Positions 1 through 6,261 of a stretch of 6,998 bases of DNA are shown here, piece after piece. How positions within the stretch are numbered: position 1 is the stretch's first letter; each line of letters opens with the position of its first letter. A program made the position numbers and the translations under genes. Where the stretch lies: positions 1-6,998 of the forward strand of contig JAFCZY010000093.1 of the NCBI GenBank assembly GCA_019314105.1. Direction: 5' to 3'. The notes under the pieces are model-generated. The model had not been told where the DNA came from. It saw only the letters and a list, made by a program, of their open reading frames with translations, and did not search any database. The DNA comes from Deltaproteobacteria bacterium. GTDB lineage: Bacteria; Desulfobacterota; Desulfobacteria; Desulfobacterales; Desulfobacteraceae.

Positions 1-593
1 TCAGCAGTAAGATGTGATATTCTTTCCATCAGCCGTTGTTTATAAATTAATGGAATTTTAGCGGCATCTGTTTCAATCTGCTTCAAACTGTCTTCAATAT
101 AATCAATCCTTGCAGTTAAATCTGAAAGAAGATTTTTCCCTTCCTCTCTTCGCATAAGATCCAGCTGGGTACTGGCAGTCCCGATAGCCAGCTCTATTAC
201 CTTCCACAAGTTTCCCGAGTTCTGCTCCTTTTTGGAAGGCACAATCACATTTCTGGCAGACAATATATTTTCCATGGTAATATCTGTCGACAAATTTAAC
301 ATGTCTTTTATTTTTTTTAATGCCTGAAAATAAGAAACTGCCTTGGCTTCATCCACTTCAAATTGTTCCAGATCTTTTGCATCATCCTGAATCGACAGTC
401 TGATCTCAATTCTTCCCCGTCCATGGGTTTTAGCAATATTCTTTTTAATATCCTCTTCAAATGCCTGGCAGGATTCCGGGCAATAAAACGCTATATCAAG
501 ATGCCGTGAATTATAGGAACGCATGGTAACATCGGCTGTGATAGTCTCGTAAGTTTTTGAGGCCCGCGAAAAAGCGGTCATACTTTTAATCAT
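1..593 (-). CDS. yicC: YicC family endoribonuclease, N-terminal two-thirds (cut by window edge)
   Basis: I translated the 197 complete codons visible here by hand and found no stop. The gene runs off the left edge; family members are about 290 residues, so roughly the last 90 are missing. The start MIKSMTAFSRA matches the family's opening (M..SMTGFGRA). It is followed by the NSRHLDI stretch near residues 29-35, the GRGRIEI stretch near 60-66, and the long helical region with LDLMRREEGKNLLSDL near 140-155. These fit the YicC N-terminal domain followed by the start of the DUF1732 part. Known of the family: E. coli YicC and B. subtilis YloC are endoribonucleases that influence RNA turnover, and yicC often precedes gmk. 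The ATG overlaps the stop of the DUF4416 gene as ATGA and has an AAAGGA Shine-Dalgarno about 6 nt upstream, so translation is probably coupled. Family assignment is confident; the substrate in this organism is unknown. Confidence 0.93.
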   Translation of the reverse strand, partial: MIKSMTAFSRASKTYETITADVTMRSYNSRHLDIAFYCPESCQAFEEDIKKNIAKTHGRGRIEIRLSIQDDAKDLEQFEVDEAKAVSYFQALKKIKDMLNLSTDITMENILSARNVIVPSKKEQNSGNLWKVIELAIGTASTQLDLMRREEGKNLLSDLTARIDYIEDSLKQIETDAAKIPLIYKQRLMERISHLTA

Positions 594-1132
594 TTTTTTC
601 CTTTACTTGCCTTTAAATCCAAAAGATATTTATCTCTGATTTTTGATAAAAATGAGAGCATACTTTGTGACGCATAATCCGGATATGTCCACTCCAGAGT
701 CTTAAAGCCCTCTTTTTTTGAATATATTAATGTCAGGTCTGCATAAATTTTATGGCCAATATAAATTCTATGGGAATATTCCTTTCCTGTCGCCAAAATA
801 AACCGGGAAGAGACAAGATATCCCGGATCAATATTAACGACCCGCTTTCCTGAAATTTCAAACCGGCTTTCAATTTCATTGGTTCTCTCTTTGATCCGGG
901 CAAGTGCATCCTGGGCAATCAGATTTTTAAATGCGAACACCTTTCGAAACAACGGCGCCCCCATCTCTTTGTAATAATAGTCGGTATAATCGAAATCAAG
1001 CCATTGGCTGATCATATCCACAGGACCACAAACATCTTCCAGCAGGGGGAAAACCGTTTCAAGGCATGCCTTATCGTTCATGAAACAACTAACCACCAGC
1101 TTTGCCGGATCCGGATTTTTGGGAAGACTCAT
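590..1132 (-). CDS. DUF4416 family protein of unknown function
   Basis: A 180-residue soluble protein with no signal peptide or membrane segment. I recognise it as DUF4416 from a string of conserved blocks: DFDYTDYY at 46-53 followed by KEMG, KERTNEIE at 81-88, NIDPGYL at 100-106, HRIYIG at 121-126 and WTYPDY at 148-153. The many conserved aromatic, Asp and His residues suggest a real active or binding site, but I know of no established activity. The ATG lies 3 nt after the stop of the Trm112-like gene and lacks a close Shine-Dalgarno, so initiation probably depends on ribosomes arriving from upstream. Its stop overlaps the start of yicC by 4 nt. The family is found mainly in Desulfobacterota and related bacteria (from memory), which is one of the taxonomic hints here. 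The C-terminus is lysine-rich (KASKGKK), partly because of the A-run needed for the next gene's binding site. Confidence 0.9.
   Translation of the reverse strand: MSLPKNPDPAKLVVSCFMNDKACLETVFPLLEDVCGPVDMISQWLDFDYTDYYYKEMGAPLFRKVFAFKNLIAQDALARIKERTNEIESRFEISGKRVVNIDPGYLVSSRFILATGKEYSHRIYIGHKIYADLTLIYSKKEGFKTLEWTYPDYASQSMLSFLSKIRDKYLLDLKASKGKK
593..604 (-). promoter_or_regulatory. yicC ribosome binding site merged with a seven-A run at the DUF4416 stop
   Basis: On the minus strand the sequence reads AAAGGAAAAAAATGA. AAAGG (604-600) is the Shine-Dalgarno for yicC, and seven consecutive A (599-593) lead into the yicC ATG (593-591), which shares bases with the DUF4416 TGA (592-590). In the DUF4416 frame the codons are GGA AAA AAA TGA, so the run is phased as the heptamer A_AAA_AAA. 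A -1 slip there would place the ribosome in the yicC frame at its ATG. The binding site and overlap are seen directly; any frameshifting is inference. Confidence 0.5.
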
Positions 1133-1135
1133 CGG

Positions 1136-1303
1136 TTAAATCGGCTTTGCCTCATCCATCAGCATAATAGGAATATCCTCTTTTATTTCATACAAAAGAG
1201 AACACGTATCACAGATCAGGCCGTCTTTTTCTGCATTCAGATGAATCTCGCCCTTACATTTAGGGCAAACCAGTATTTCCAATAATTCTTTGGAAACTGC
1301 CAT
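1136..1303 (-). CDS. Trm112/UPF0434 (YcaR-like) small zinc-ribbon protein
   Basis: A 55-residue protein found by translating the gap between msbA and the DUF4416 gene. It starts MAVSKELLEILVCPKCKGEI, continues through a CDTC motif and YEIKEDIPIML, and ends DEAKPI. Two CxxC pairs, Cys13/Cys16 and Cys31/Cys34, form the expected zinc knuckle. The YxIxxxIPxML block before the C-terminus is typical of the Trm112/UPF0434 family. In yeast and archaea Trm112 activates methyltransferases; the role of the bacterial YcaR-type proteins is poorly defined. In E. coli ycaR lies in the msbA-lpxK-ycaR-kdsB cluster, so a position directly after msbA fits an old association with lipid A/Kdo genes. AGGAG (1310-1314) sits 6 nt before the ATG. 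Gaps are 11 nt to msbA and 3 nt to the DUF4416 gene. Confidence 0.92.
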   Translation of the reverse strand: MAVSKELLEILVCPKCKGEIHLNAEKDGLICDTCSLLYEIKEDIPIMLMDEAKPI

Positions 1304-1309
1304 TGTTTT

Positions 1310-1314
1310 CTCCT
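1310..1314 (-). promoter_or_regulatory. Shine-Dalgarno of the Trm112-like gene
   Basis: The minus strand reads AGGAG directly after the msbA TAA (AAAGGAG if the last two bases of the stop are counted). It is followed by a 6-nt spacer, AAAACA, and the ATG at 1303. It fixes the start of this very short gene and supports it being real. Confidence 0.8.
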
Positions 1315-3078
1315 TTAATTATTCGATTCTTTAACCGCCTGCAAGCTCTGAAGTTTAAAATATTCTCCTTTCAGCGCCATCAGCTCATCATGGGTTCCTT
1401 CTTCTTTTATAACCCCGTTTTTCAACAAAATAATTCTTGAAGCATACCCAATTGTGGACAGCCTGTGGGCGATCACAAAAGAGGTTCTGCCTTTCATCAG
1501 GTTTTCCAGGGCTTTTTGCACCACTCTTTCAGCTTGTGAATCCAGTGCAGAGGTTGCTTCATCCAGAATAAGAATCGGTGCATCCTTGATCAACGCCCTT
1601 GCAATACAAAGCCGCTGTTTTTCTCCACCGGAAAGTCTGGAACCCAGCTCACCAATAATGGTATCAAATCCTTTGGGAAAGCCTTGTATAAAATCATAGG
1701 CATAAGCTGCCTTCGCTGCATTTTCTATTTCAAGATCCGTGGCATCCATTTTGCCGTATCGAATATTTTCCTTTACCGATTCATTAAAAAGGATCGGTTC
1801 CTGGGTCACAATGGAAATATGATCCCGCAAGGATTTTATTGAAAATTCTTTGATATTTTTTCCGCCAACCCGCACAGCGCCTTCCGTAACATCATACAAC
1901 CGGGGCACAAGATTCACTAAGCTTGTTTTCCCTCCCCCGCTCATTCCCACAAGGGCCAGGACTTCACCGGGTGCCACTTTTAAATTAATATGATTCAATG
2001 CCGGCGCCTCGTTTTCATTATAGGAAAAACTGACGTGATCAAATTCAATATCAAAGGTCCTGCCTTCAAGGATTTCAGGATTTTCTTTTTCAACAATAGA
2101 AGATTCTTCTTCCAGGACATCAAAGACTCGTGTGGCGGCGGCCACGCCTTCCTGGATCGTATTATTCAACCCGGACAATTTTTTTACCGGGTCATACAGC
2201 ATCATCACAGCCGTCAGAAACGAGAAAAAAGTGCCGGGTGTTGATGTCCCGTTAATGACTCGCATCCCGCCAAACCAGATAATAAAAGCAATGCCAAGCC
2301 CGCCTAAAAATTCCATAATCGGAGAAGAGAGTGCCCTGGCAACCACTTTTTTCATTTCAAGCCTGAAAAGTATTTTTGTTTTTTCTTTGAATCGTTCTTT
2401 TTCAAACTTCTGTAGATTAAAAATCTTAATAATTTTACTGCCGGCAAAGGTTTCATGCAAAAATGAATTCAAATCCGCCATGGTCTCCTGGGTCCCGGTG
2501 GAAAATTTCCTGACCCGCCGACCAAACAGAACAATGGGATAAAATGCCAGTGGCAGAACAACAAAGGCACCCAATGCCAGTTGCCAGTCCCGATAAAAAA
2601 TAACAAACAAAAATGCAATCACAGAAAAAGAATCTCTGAACACATTAATGACTGCCGTTGAAACCATGCCTTTGACAATGTTTACATCATTTGTGATACG
2701 GGACATTAATGCCCCTGTTTTTTCTTTGTGAATAAAGGAGATGGGAAGATCGGTAATCTTTTCATACAAAGATTCTCTGAAAAACCGGATAATCTTTTCC
2801 CCGATATAATTCATCAAATATTCAGATCCATACGAACCCGCGCCTTTTAAGAAAAAAATAAGGATGGCAATACCGGGAATTAATAACAACATATCCTTGT
2901 TCTGATTGATAAAAATATCATCCATGACCGGCTTGACCATCAAGGCCATAGCGCCGTTTGCACCGGCGACAACAACCATGCAGAAAGCGGCCAGCAAAAG
3001 TTTTGGCCAATATTCAGAAACCAGGGAGATGATCTTTTTACGGCGCAAACTGGATAATTTCGGGTTTTTCTTTTCCAT
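1315..3078 (-). CDS. msbA: Lipid A export ABC transporter, fused permease/ATPase (MsbA)
   Basis: A 587-residue half-transporter, close to the 582 of E. coli MsbA, that flips core-lipid A across the inner membrane as a homodimer using ATP. The N-terminal half (about 20-300) holds the hydrophobic segments of a type IV ABC exporter. The nucleotide-binding domain carries, numbered from the chosen start: Walker A GMSGGGKT (378-385), Q-loop Gln426, signature LSGGEKQR (482-489), Walker B ILILDE with Asp506/Glu507, the D-loop SALD just after, and H-loop His538 in AHRLST. Walker A reads GGGKTS where GSGKST is usual, which should be tolerated. I chose ATG 3078 (MEKKNPKL...) because the residues before it are not transporter-like and run into waaA; the frame stays open to an ATG at 3135 and a TTG at 3150. 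It could be another lipid-type exporter, but the neighbouring waaA and Trm112-like genes favour MsbA. It heads a leftward operon. Confidence 0.92.
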   Translation of the reverse strand: MEKKNPKLSSLRRKKIISLVSEYWPKLLLAAFCMVVVAGANGAMALMVKPVMDDIFINQNKDMLLLIPGIAILIFFLKGAGSYGSEYLMNYIGEKIIRFFRESLYEKITDLPISFIHKEKTGALMSRITNDVNIVKGMVSTAVINVFRDSFSVIAFLFVIFYRDWQLALGAFVVLPLAFYPIVLFGRRVRKFSTGTQETMADLNSFLHETFAGSKIIKIFNLQKFEKERFKEKTKILFRLEMKKVVARALSSPIMEFLGGLGIAFIIWFGGMRVINGTSTPGTFFSFLTAVMMLYDPVKKLSGLNNTIQEGVAAATRVFDVLEEESSIVEKENPEILEGRTFDIEFDHVSFSYNENEAPALNHINLKVAPGEVLALVGMSGGGKTSLVNLVPRLYDVTEGAVRVGGKNIKEFSIKSLRDHISIVTQEPILFNESVKENIRYGKMDATDLEIENAAKAAYAYDFIQGFPKGFDTIIGELGSRLSGGEKQRLCIARALIKDAPILILDEATSALDSQAERVVQKALENLMKGRTSFVIAHRLSTIGYASRIILLKNGVIKEEGTHDELMALKGEYFKLQSLQAVKESNN

Positions 3079-3090
3079 AAACCTTAATTT

Positions 3091-3099
3091 ATTATACCA
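3091..3099 (-). promoter_or_regulatory. Possible extended -10 promoter for the msbA operon
   Basis: In the 47-bp gap between msbA and waaA (3079-3125) the minus strand reads TGGTATAAT, a full extended -10 element (TGn plus TATAAT). A perfect TTGACA (3113-3108) also occurs, but only 11 nt upstream, too close to be a normal -35 partner. Transcription would begin near 3083, leaving only about 5 nt before the chosen ATG, so the message would be nearly leaderless. Either the promoter is fortuitous or msbA initiates unusually. No convincing plus-strand promoter for waaA was found in the same gap, only a weak TATTAT overlapping this box. Confidence 0.4.
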
Positions 3100-3125
3100 A
3101 GAGGTATTGTCAATATTTAAAAAAA

Positions 3126-4427
3126 ATGAGAGCATATGTCCCCATGACAAAGAATGCCTTTATACTCAATTTTTTCAAACTTTACAATATGCTCTGGAAG
3201 ATGAGTCTTCCTTTCCTTAAGAAAAATAACCGGCTGACATCAGAATTTCAAAAACGCATCACTTCATTCCACCACACAAAAGCGGATATATGGATTCAGG
3301 CGGCGTCTGCAGGAGAAGCGTATCTTGCTGTCACACTTCTCAAAACACTTCAACCGGAAACAAAAACAAAAATCCTGGTTACCGCCACAACCTCCCAGGG
3401 AATTGACATTTTAAAAACCAGATTAACCGAAACCCATCTCAGCAAATTGATTCATCTTAAAATAGAATGGTTTCCCTTTGATATGCCGACCACCATTAAA
3501 GAGGCGGTAAAAATTATCAATCCGCATATCATGGTACTCCTGGAAACAGAAATCTGGCCGGCGCTGCTTTATTATTTGAAAAAGAATCAGACCAAAGTCT
3601 TTATCATAAATGCACGGCTTTCCCAAAAAAGTTTTACCCGTTATCTGAAAACAAAATTTTTATGGAAACACCTGGCACCGGATTTTATCCTTGCCACGTC
3701 TCAACAGGATGCCCAAAGATACCAACAGATTTTTGAAAAAACAACCATTACCACTATGCCGAATATCAAATTTGAATCCATTGAAACGGACATTCCAGAT
3801 TCCAATACGCTGGAACACCTAACAAGAATTCTCCCCCAAACCCTGCCATTGACCCTTCTGGCATCTGTCAGGAAACAGGAAGAAAAAGAGACCCTCCTTA
3901 TATTAAAAAAAATTTTAACGGCATTCCCGGAACAGGTGGTGGCCATTTTTCCCAGACACATGCACAGAATCAATGCCTGGAAAAAATACTTGACTACCCA
4001 AAAATTAACCGTTTACTTAAGATCTGAAATAACATCTCCCCTGACCCAACCGGGAATCATTTTATGGGATGTATTTGGAGAACTTAAAACTGCCTATGGA
4101 TTTGCTTCGGTTGTCTTTGTCGGTGGCAGTCTGAAACCAGTGGGCGGGCAGAACTTCATTGAACCGGCCATTGAAGGCGCTGTCACTGTTACAGGCCCTT
4201 ATTATGATGATTTTGCCTGGGTAACAGATGATATTTTTAAAAAAGGAATCATCATTAAAAAACAAAATTGGGAAACGGTTGCTCAAACAATCCTTAAATC
4301 CCTCAAAAACCCTGTTAACAGGTCAAGTCACAAACAACTGGCTCGAGAATATATCGCATCCCATCAGGGAGGGGCAGCACAAGCCTGCAATGAAATTTTA
4401 AAAACACAAAAATTTAAAAGCCTTTGA
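3126..4427 (+). CDS. waaA: 3-deoxy-D-manno-octulosonic acid (Kdo) transferase (WaaA/KdtA)
   Basis: A 433-residue glycosyltransferase of family GT30 that transfers Kdo from CMP-Kdo to lipid IVA at the inner membrane. The N-terminus (ILNFFKLYNMLWKMSLPFL) is the hydrophobic membrane-associating stretch usual in the family. Motifs include WIQAASAGE (56-64) with Glu64 at the position of the catalytic Glu of SVGE; VLLETEIWP (137-145); INARLSQKSF (161-170); PNIKFE (212-217), matching the GNxKFD motif; FPRH (276-279); and FVGGSLKPVGGQNFIEP (331-347), the C-terminal nucleotide-sugar site. The usual GGHN is GGQN and the usual GN of GNxKFD is PN, both noted as substitutions. The start is uncertain: ATG 3126 or ATG 3144 (MTKNAF...), neither with a good Shine-Dalgarno. 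It diverges from msbA, which acts on the product of its pathway. How many Kdo residues it adds cannot be read from the sequence. Confidence 0.93.
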   Translation: MRAYVPMTKNAFILNFFKLYNMLWKMSLPFLKKNNRLTSEFQKRITSFHHTKADIWIQAASAGEAYLAVTLLKTLQPETKTKILVTATTSQGIDILKTRLTETHLSKLIHLKIEWFPFDMPTTIKEAVKIINPHIMVLLETEIWPALLYYLKKNQTKVFIINARLSQKSFTRYLKTKFLWKHLAPDFILATSQQDAQRYQQIFEKTTITTMPNIKFESIETDIPDSNTLEHLTRILPQTLPLTLLASVRKQEEKETLLILKKILTAFPEQVVAIFPRHMHRINAWKKYLTTQKLTVYLRSEITSPLTQPGIILWDVFGELKTAYGFASVVFVGGSLKPVGGQNFIEPAIEGAVTVTGPYYDDFAWVTDDIFKKGIIIKKQNWETVAQTILKSLKNPVNRSSHKQLAREYIASHQGGAAQACNEILKTQKFKSL

Positions 4428-4452
4428 CGAATATTCATAATTCGTATATATT
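4424..4452 (+). promoter_or_regulatory. Sigma70-type promoter for the GAF-domain gene
   Basis: TTGACG (4424-4429) and TATATT (4447-4452) are each one base from consensus and lie exactly 17 nt apart. The -35 box overlaps the waaA stop codon. Transcription would start near 4459, giving a leader of about 110 nt. The spacer contains a small inverted repeat (ACGAAT at 4427-4432, ATTCGT at 4440-4445) that could be an operator or simply AT-rich noise. I found no convincing small ORF in the leader. Confidence 0.6.
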
Positions 4453-4524
4453 GAATGTAATCAACTGATAGTTCTACTCTTTTATTTCTATATCTCTTGT
4501 CCATCCTGATTTTTTTGTTTACCC

Positions 4525-4538
4525 GGCACCAAGGTGCT
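4525..4538 (+). terminator. Small hairpin in the leader of the GAF gene, possible weak terminator for waaA
   Basis: GGCACCAAGGTGCT is a near-perfect palindrome that can fold with stem GCAC/GTGC and loop CAAG, followed by ATTTTAT. The stem is too short for a strong rho-independent terminator. It may attenuate read-through from waaA, shape the GAF-gene leader just upstream of its ribosome binding site, or serve as a protein-binding palindrome. A seven-T tract (4510-4516) lies upstream without a hairpin before it. Confidence 0.3.
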
Positions 4539-4553
4539 ATTTTATAACTCAAA

Positions 4554-4563
4554 GGGAGGGAGG
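4554..4563 (+). promoter_or_regulatory. Strong Shine-Dalgarno of the GAF-domain gene
   Basis: GGGAGGGAGG contains two overlapping GGGAGG cores; the second ends 5 nt before the ATG at 4569. It is the strongest ribosome binding site in the window and settles the start. Confidence 0.8.
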
Positions 4564-4568
4564 CAATT

Positions 4569-5186
4569 ATGGAAAATCATACCCTGTATTATGACACGAT
4601 TATCCGGTTAACCACTGCAATTTCTCAGTGCAGGGATCCGGAAGAAGTGGCCTTGCTTACAGCAGAAAGTGTTAAAACTGCATTTAACGCAAAAGGCTGT
4701 GCAATATTCTTGGTTAACAGAGAAACCCGAGAACTGGGCCTTGTTGCATCATTCGGTTTAAGCGATAACTATCTGGAAAAAGGCCCGATTCATTTCATGC
4801 AGACCATCAGGGAGGCAAAAGACGCCATCCCCATTGCCATTTATGATGTAATGGATGACCCTAGAATTGAATATCCTCAAGAGGCCAAAAAAGAAGGCAT
4901 CTCGTCCTTGTTGGGCGTTCCCATTATCAGCCATAATAAAATTATTGGCGCACTTCGTGTTTATACCGATAGTCCCTGGGAATTTTCCTTTAACGATATC
5001 ACGCTTGCCCAGGCCGTTGCATTGATATGCGGCATGTCCATGGATATGTGCAGAATGTATAAAGGTTATAAAACCAGTATTGAGATTCTTAAAAATATGA
5101 GAGGGAAAGATACCTATAGCCCAAACAAATGGACACCCCATGAAGGCGTACCCAAAAGCGTTGACCCGTCCATCTGTGATTATTAA
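4569..5186 (+). CDS. Stand-alone GAF-domain protein
   Basis: A 205-residue cytoplasmic protein with a single recognisable GAF fold at about 20-155. The supporting segments are DPEEVALLTAESVKTAFNAKGCAIFLVN (strand-helix start), the ELGLVASFGLSD strand, and SSLLGVPIISHNKIIGALRVYT (112-133), the typical central GAF strands, then WEFSFNDITLAQAVALICG, the closing helix. GAF domains bind small ligands such as cyclic nucleotides, haem or tetrapyrroles, or act as protein-interaction modules; nothing here identifies the ligand. No kinase, GGDEF, HD-GYP, sigma54-activation or DNA-binding domain is attached. The last 30 or so residues (KDTYSPNKWTPHEGVPKSVD...) are unassigned and probably flexible. It has its own promoter and a strong binding site, and its stop codon overlaps the gpsA stop on the other strand. 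It may partner with a separately encoded signalling protein; that is inference. Confidence 0.85.
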   Translation: MENHTLYYDTIIRLTTAISQCRDPEEVALLTAESVKTAFNAKGCAIFLVNRETRELGLVASFGLSDNYLEKGPIHFMQTIREAKDAIPIAIYDVMDDPRIEYPQEAKKEGISSLLGVPIISHNKIIGALRVYTDSPWEFSFNDITLAQAVALICGMSMDMCRMYKGYKTSIEILKNMRGKDTYSPNKWTPHEGVPKSVDPSICDY

Positions 5187-6232
5187 GAACTGACGCCGCT
5201 GACCCCGTCCAGTTCATGTTTTAAGGAACGATTCATTAAGCGTTCAACTGACTCTTTGACAGGAAGATCTTCGAAAAGAACAAAATAGACTTCATTACAA
5301 ATGGGGAGGTCAACTCCCAGCTTTTTTGACAGGTTGTACACGGATTTCGTTGTTTTAACCCCTTCAGCAACCATTCTCATTTCGGAAATGATCTCATCCA
5401 GTTTTTTGCCTTTGCCGATCTGCTTTCCCACTGTATAGTTACGGCTTAAATCACCCGTACAGGTCAATAACAGGTCTCCGACGCCTGCCAGCCCCGCCAG
5501 GGTCAAAGGGTCAGCCCCCAATTTTGTTCCCAGCCGGTTCATCTCGGTAAGCCCCCGGGTAATCAGCGCAGCCCTTGAATTAAGGCCCATGTTCATACCA
5601 TCACAAATACCGGCGGCAATGGCCAGTACATTTTTCATGGCACCACCGATCTGAGTGCCGACAGGGTCATCATTGACATACACCCTGAAGGTTGAACAGG
5701 AAAATATTTTCTGGACAAATTCTGCTATATCCCGGCTGATTGATGCGACGGCAACAACTGTTGGCACTTTGTTAGCGACTTCTTTGGCAAAGCTTGGGCC
5801 TGAAATCACCGCAATATTTTCTTTGGGAAGAAAATCAATTTTTTCGGCAAGAATCTGGGTCATGGTCATATGTGTTTTATTCTCAATCCCCTTGGATGCT
5901 GTCACAACGATGGTTTCAGGACTGATGTAATTTTTCATCTGTTCTGCCACATCCCTCATGCAGTGGGATGGAACCACAACCAGCACCAAATCTTTTTCTT
6001 TTACCGCGATGCCAAGATCATGGGTTGGCATAATATTATCCGGCAATATTATATTGGGAAGAAAAATCTTGTTTTCTCTATCCGTTTCAATCTGTTCTTT
6101 TACTTCCTGCTCAAACGCCCAGAGATCCAGAACAAATCCTTTATCTGCAAGCAATTTGGCAAGGGCAGTTCCCCATGCACCCGCACCAATAACCCCTATC
6201 CGGATTTTTGCCGTATCAATTATCCTGCTCAT
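5183..6232 (-). CDS. gpsA: NAD(P)-dependent glycerol-3-phosphate dehydrogenase (GpsA)
   Basis: A 349-residue cytoplasmic enzyme that reduces dihydroxyacetone phosphate to sn-glycerol-3-phosphate, the backbone for phospholipid synthesis. The dinucleotide-binding motif is IGAGAWGTALA (GxGxxG at 16-21), preceded by a 9- to 10-residue N-terminal extension. Further family motifs are TASKGIE (111-117), ISGPSFAKEV (143-152), GGAMKNVLAIAAG (196-208) with the catalytic Lys200, NSRAALITRGLTEM (218-231), LAGVGDLLLTCTG (248-260) with Asp253, then SRN (263-265) and VAEGVKT (288-294). Length is normal for the family (about 330-340) and nothing looks broken. The ATG at 6232 has AAAGGGA about 11 nt upstream, a rather long spacing. 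A good promoter sits in the upstream gap, so it can be transcribed independently of the gene before it. It converges on the GAF gene with a 4-nt overlap. Confidence 0.97.
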   Translation of the reverse strand: MSRIIDTAKIRIGVIGAGAWGTALAKLLADKGFVLDLWAFEQEVKEQIETDRENKIFLPNIILPDNIMPTHDLGIAVKEKDLVLVVVPSHCMRDVAEQMKNYISPETIVVTASKGIENKTHMTMTQILAEKIDFLPKENIAVISGPSFAKEVANKVPTVVAVASISRDIAEFVQKIFSCSTFRVYVNDDPVGTQIGGAMKNVLAIAAGICDGMNMGLNSRAALITRGLTEMNRLGTKLGADPLTLAGLAGVGDLLLTCTGDLSRNYTVGKQIGKGKKLDEIISEMRMVAEGVKTTKSVYNLSKKLGVDLPICNEVYFVLFEDLPVKESVERLMNRSLKHELDGVSGVSS

Positions 6233-6261
6233 GCGTTAAACGTCCCTTTCAGATCTGATAA

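Noticed and set aside
1004..1285. Plus-strand open frame of 93 codons over the DUF4416 and Trm112-like genes
   Set aside because: Both minus-strand genes show conserved motifs, one with a good Shine-Dalgarno; the plus-strand translation resembles no family.
2132..2542. Plus-strand open frame of 136 codons opposite msbA
   Set aside because: It is fully antisense to the msbA membrane and linker region, whose protein motifs are clear; low-complexity translation and no recognisable family.
3091..3113. TTGACA plus TATAAT read as a classical promoter for msbA
   Set aside because: Both boxes are perfect matches but only 11 nt apart instead of about 17, so they cannot act as a normal -35/-10 pair; only the extended -10 reading was kept.
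3079..3150. N-terminal extension of msbA to TTG 3150 or ATG 3135
   Set aside because: The extra residues (MSWGHMLSFF...) do not resemble an MsbA N-terminus, overlap the start of waaA and cover the only promoter-like sequence; ATG 3078 gives a normal family length.
4493..4548. Possible 16-codon leader peptide starting at a TTG in the GAF-gene leader
   Set aside because: No Shine-Dalgarno, a rare start codon, and no codon pattern suggesting attenuation; the open stretch is short enough to be chance.
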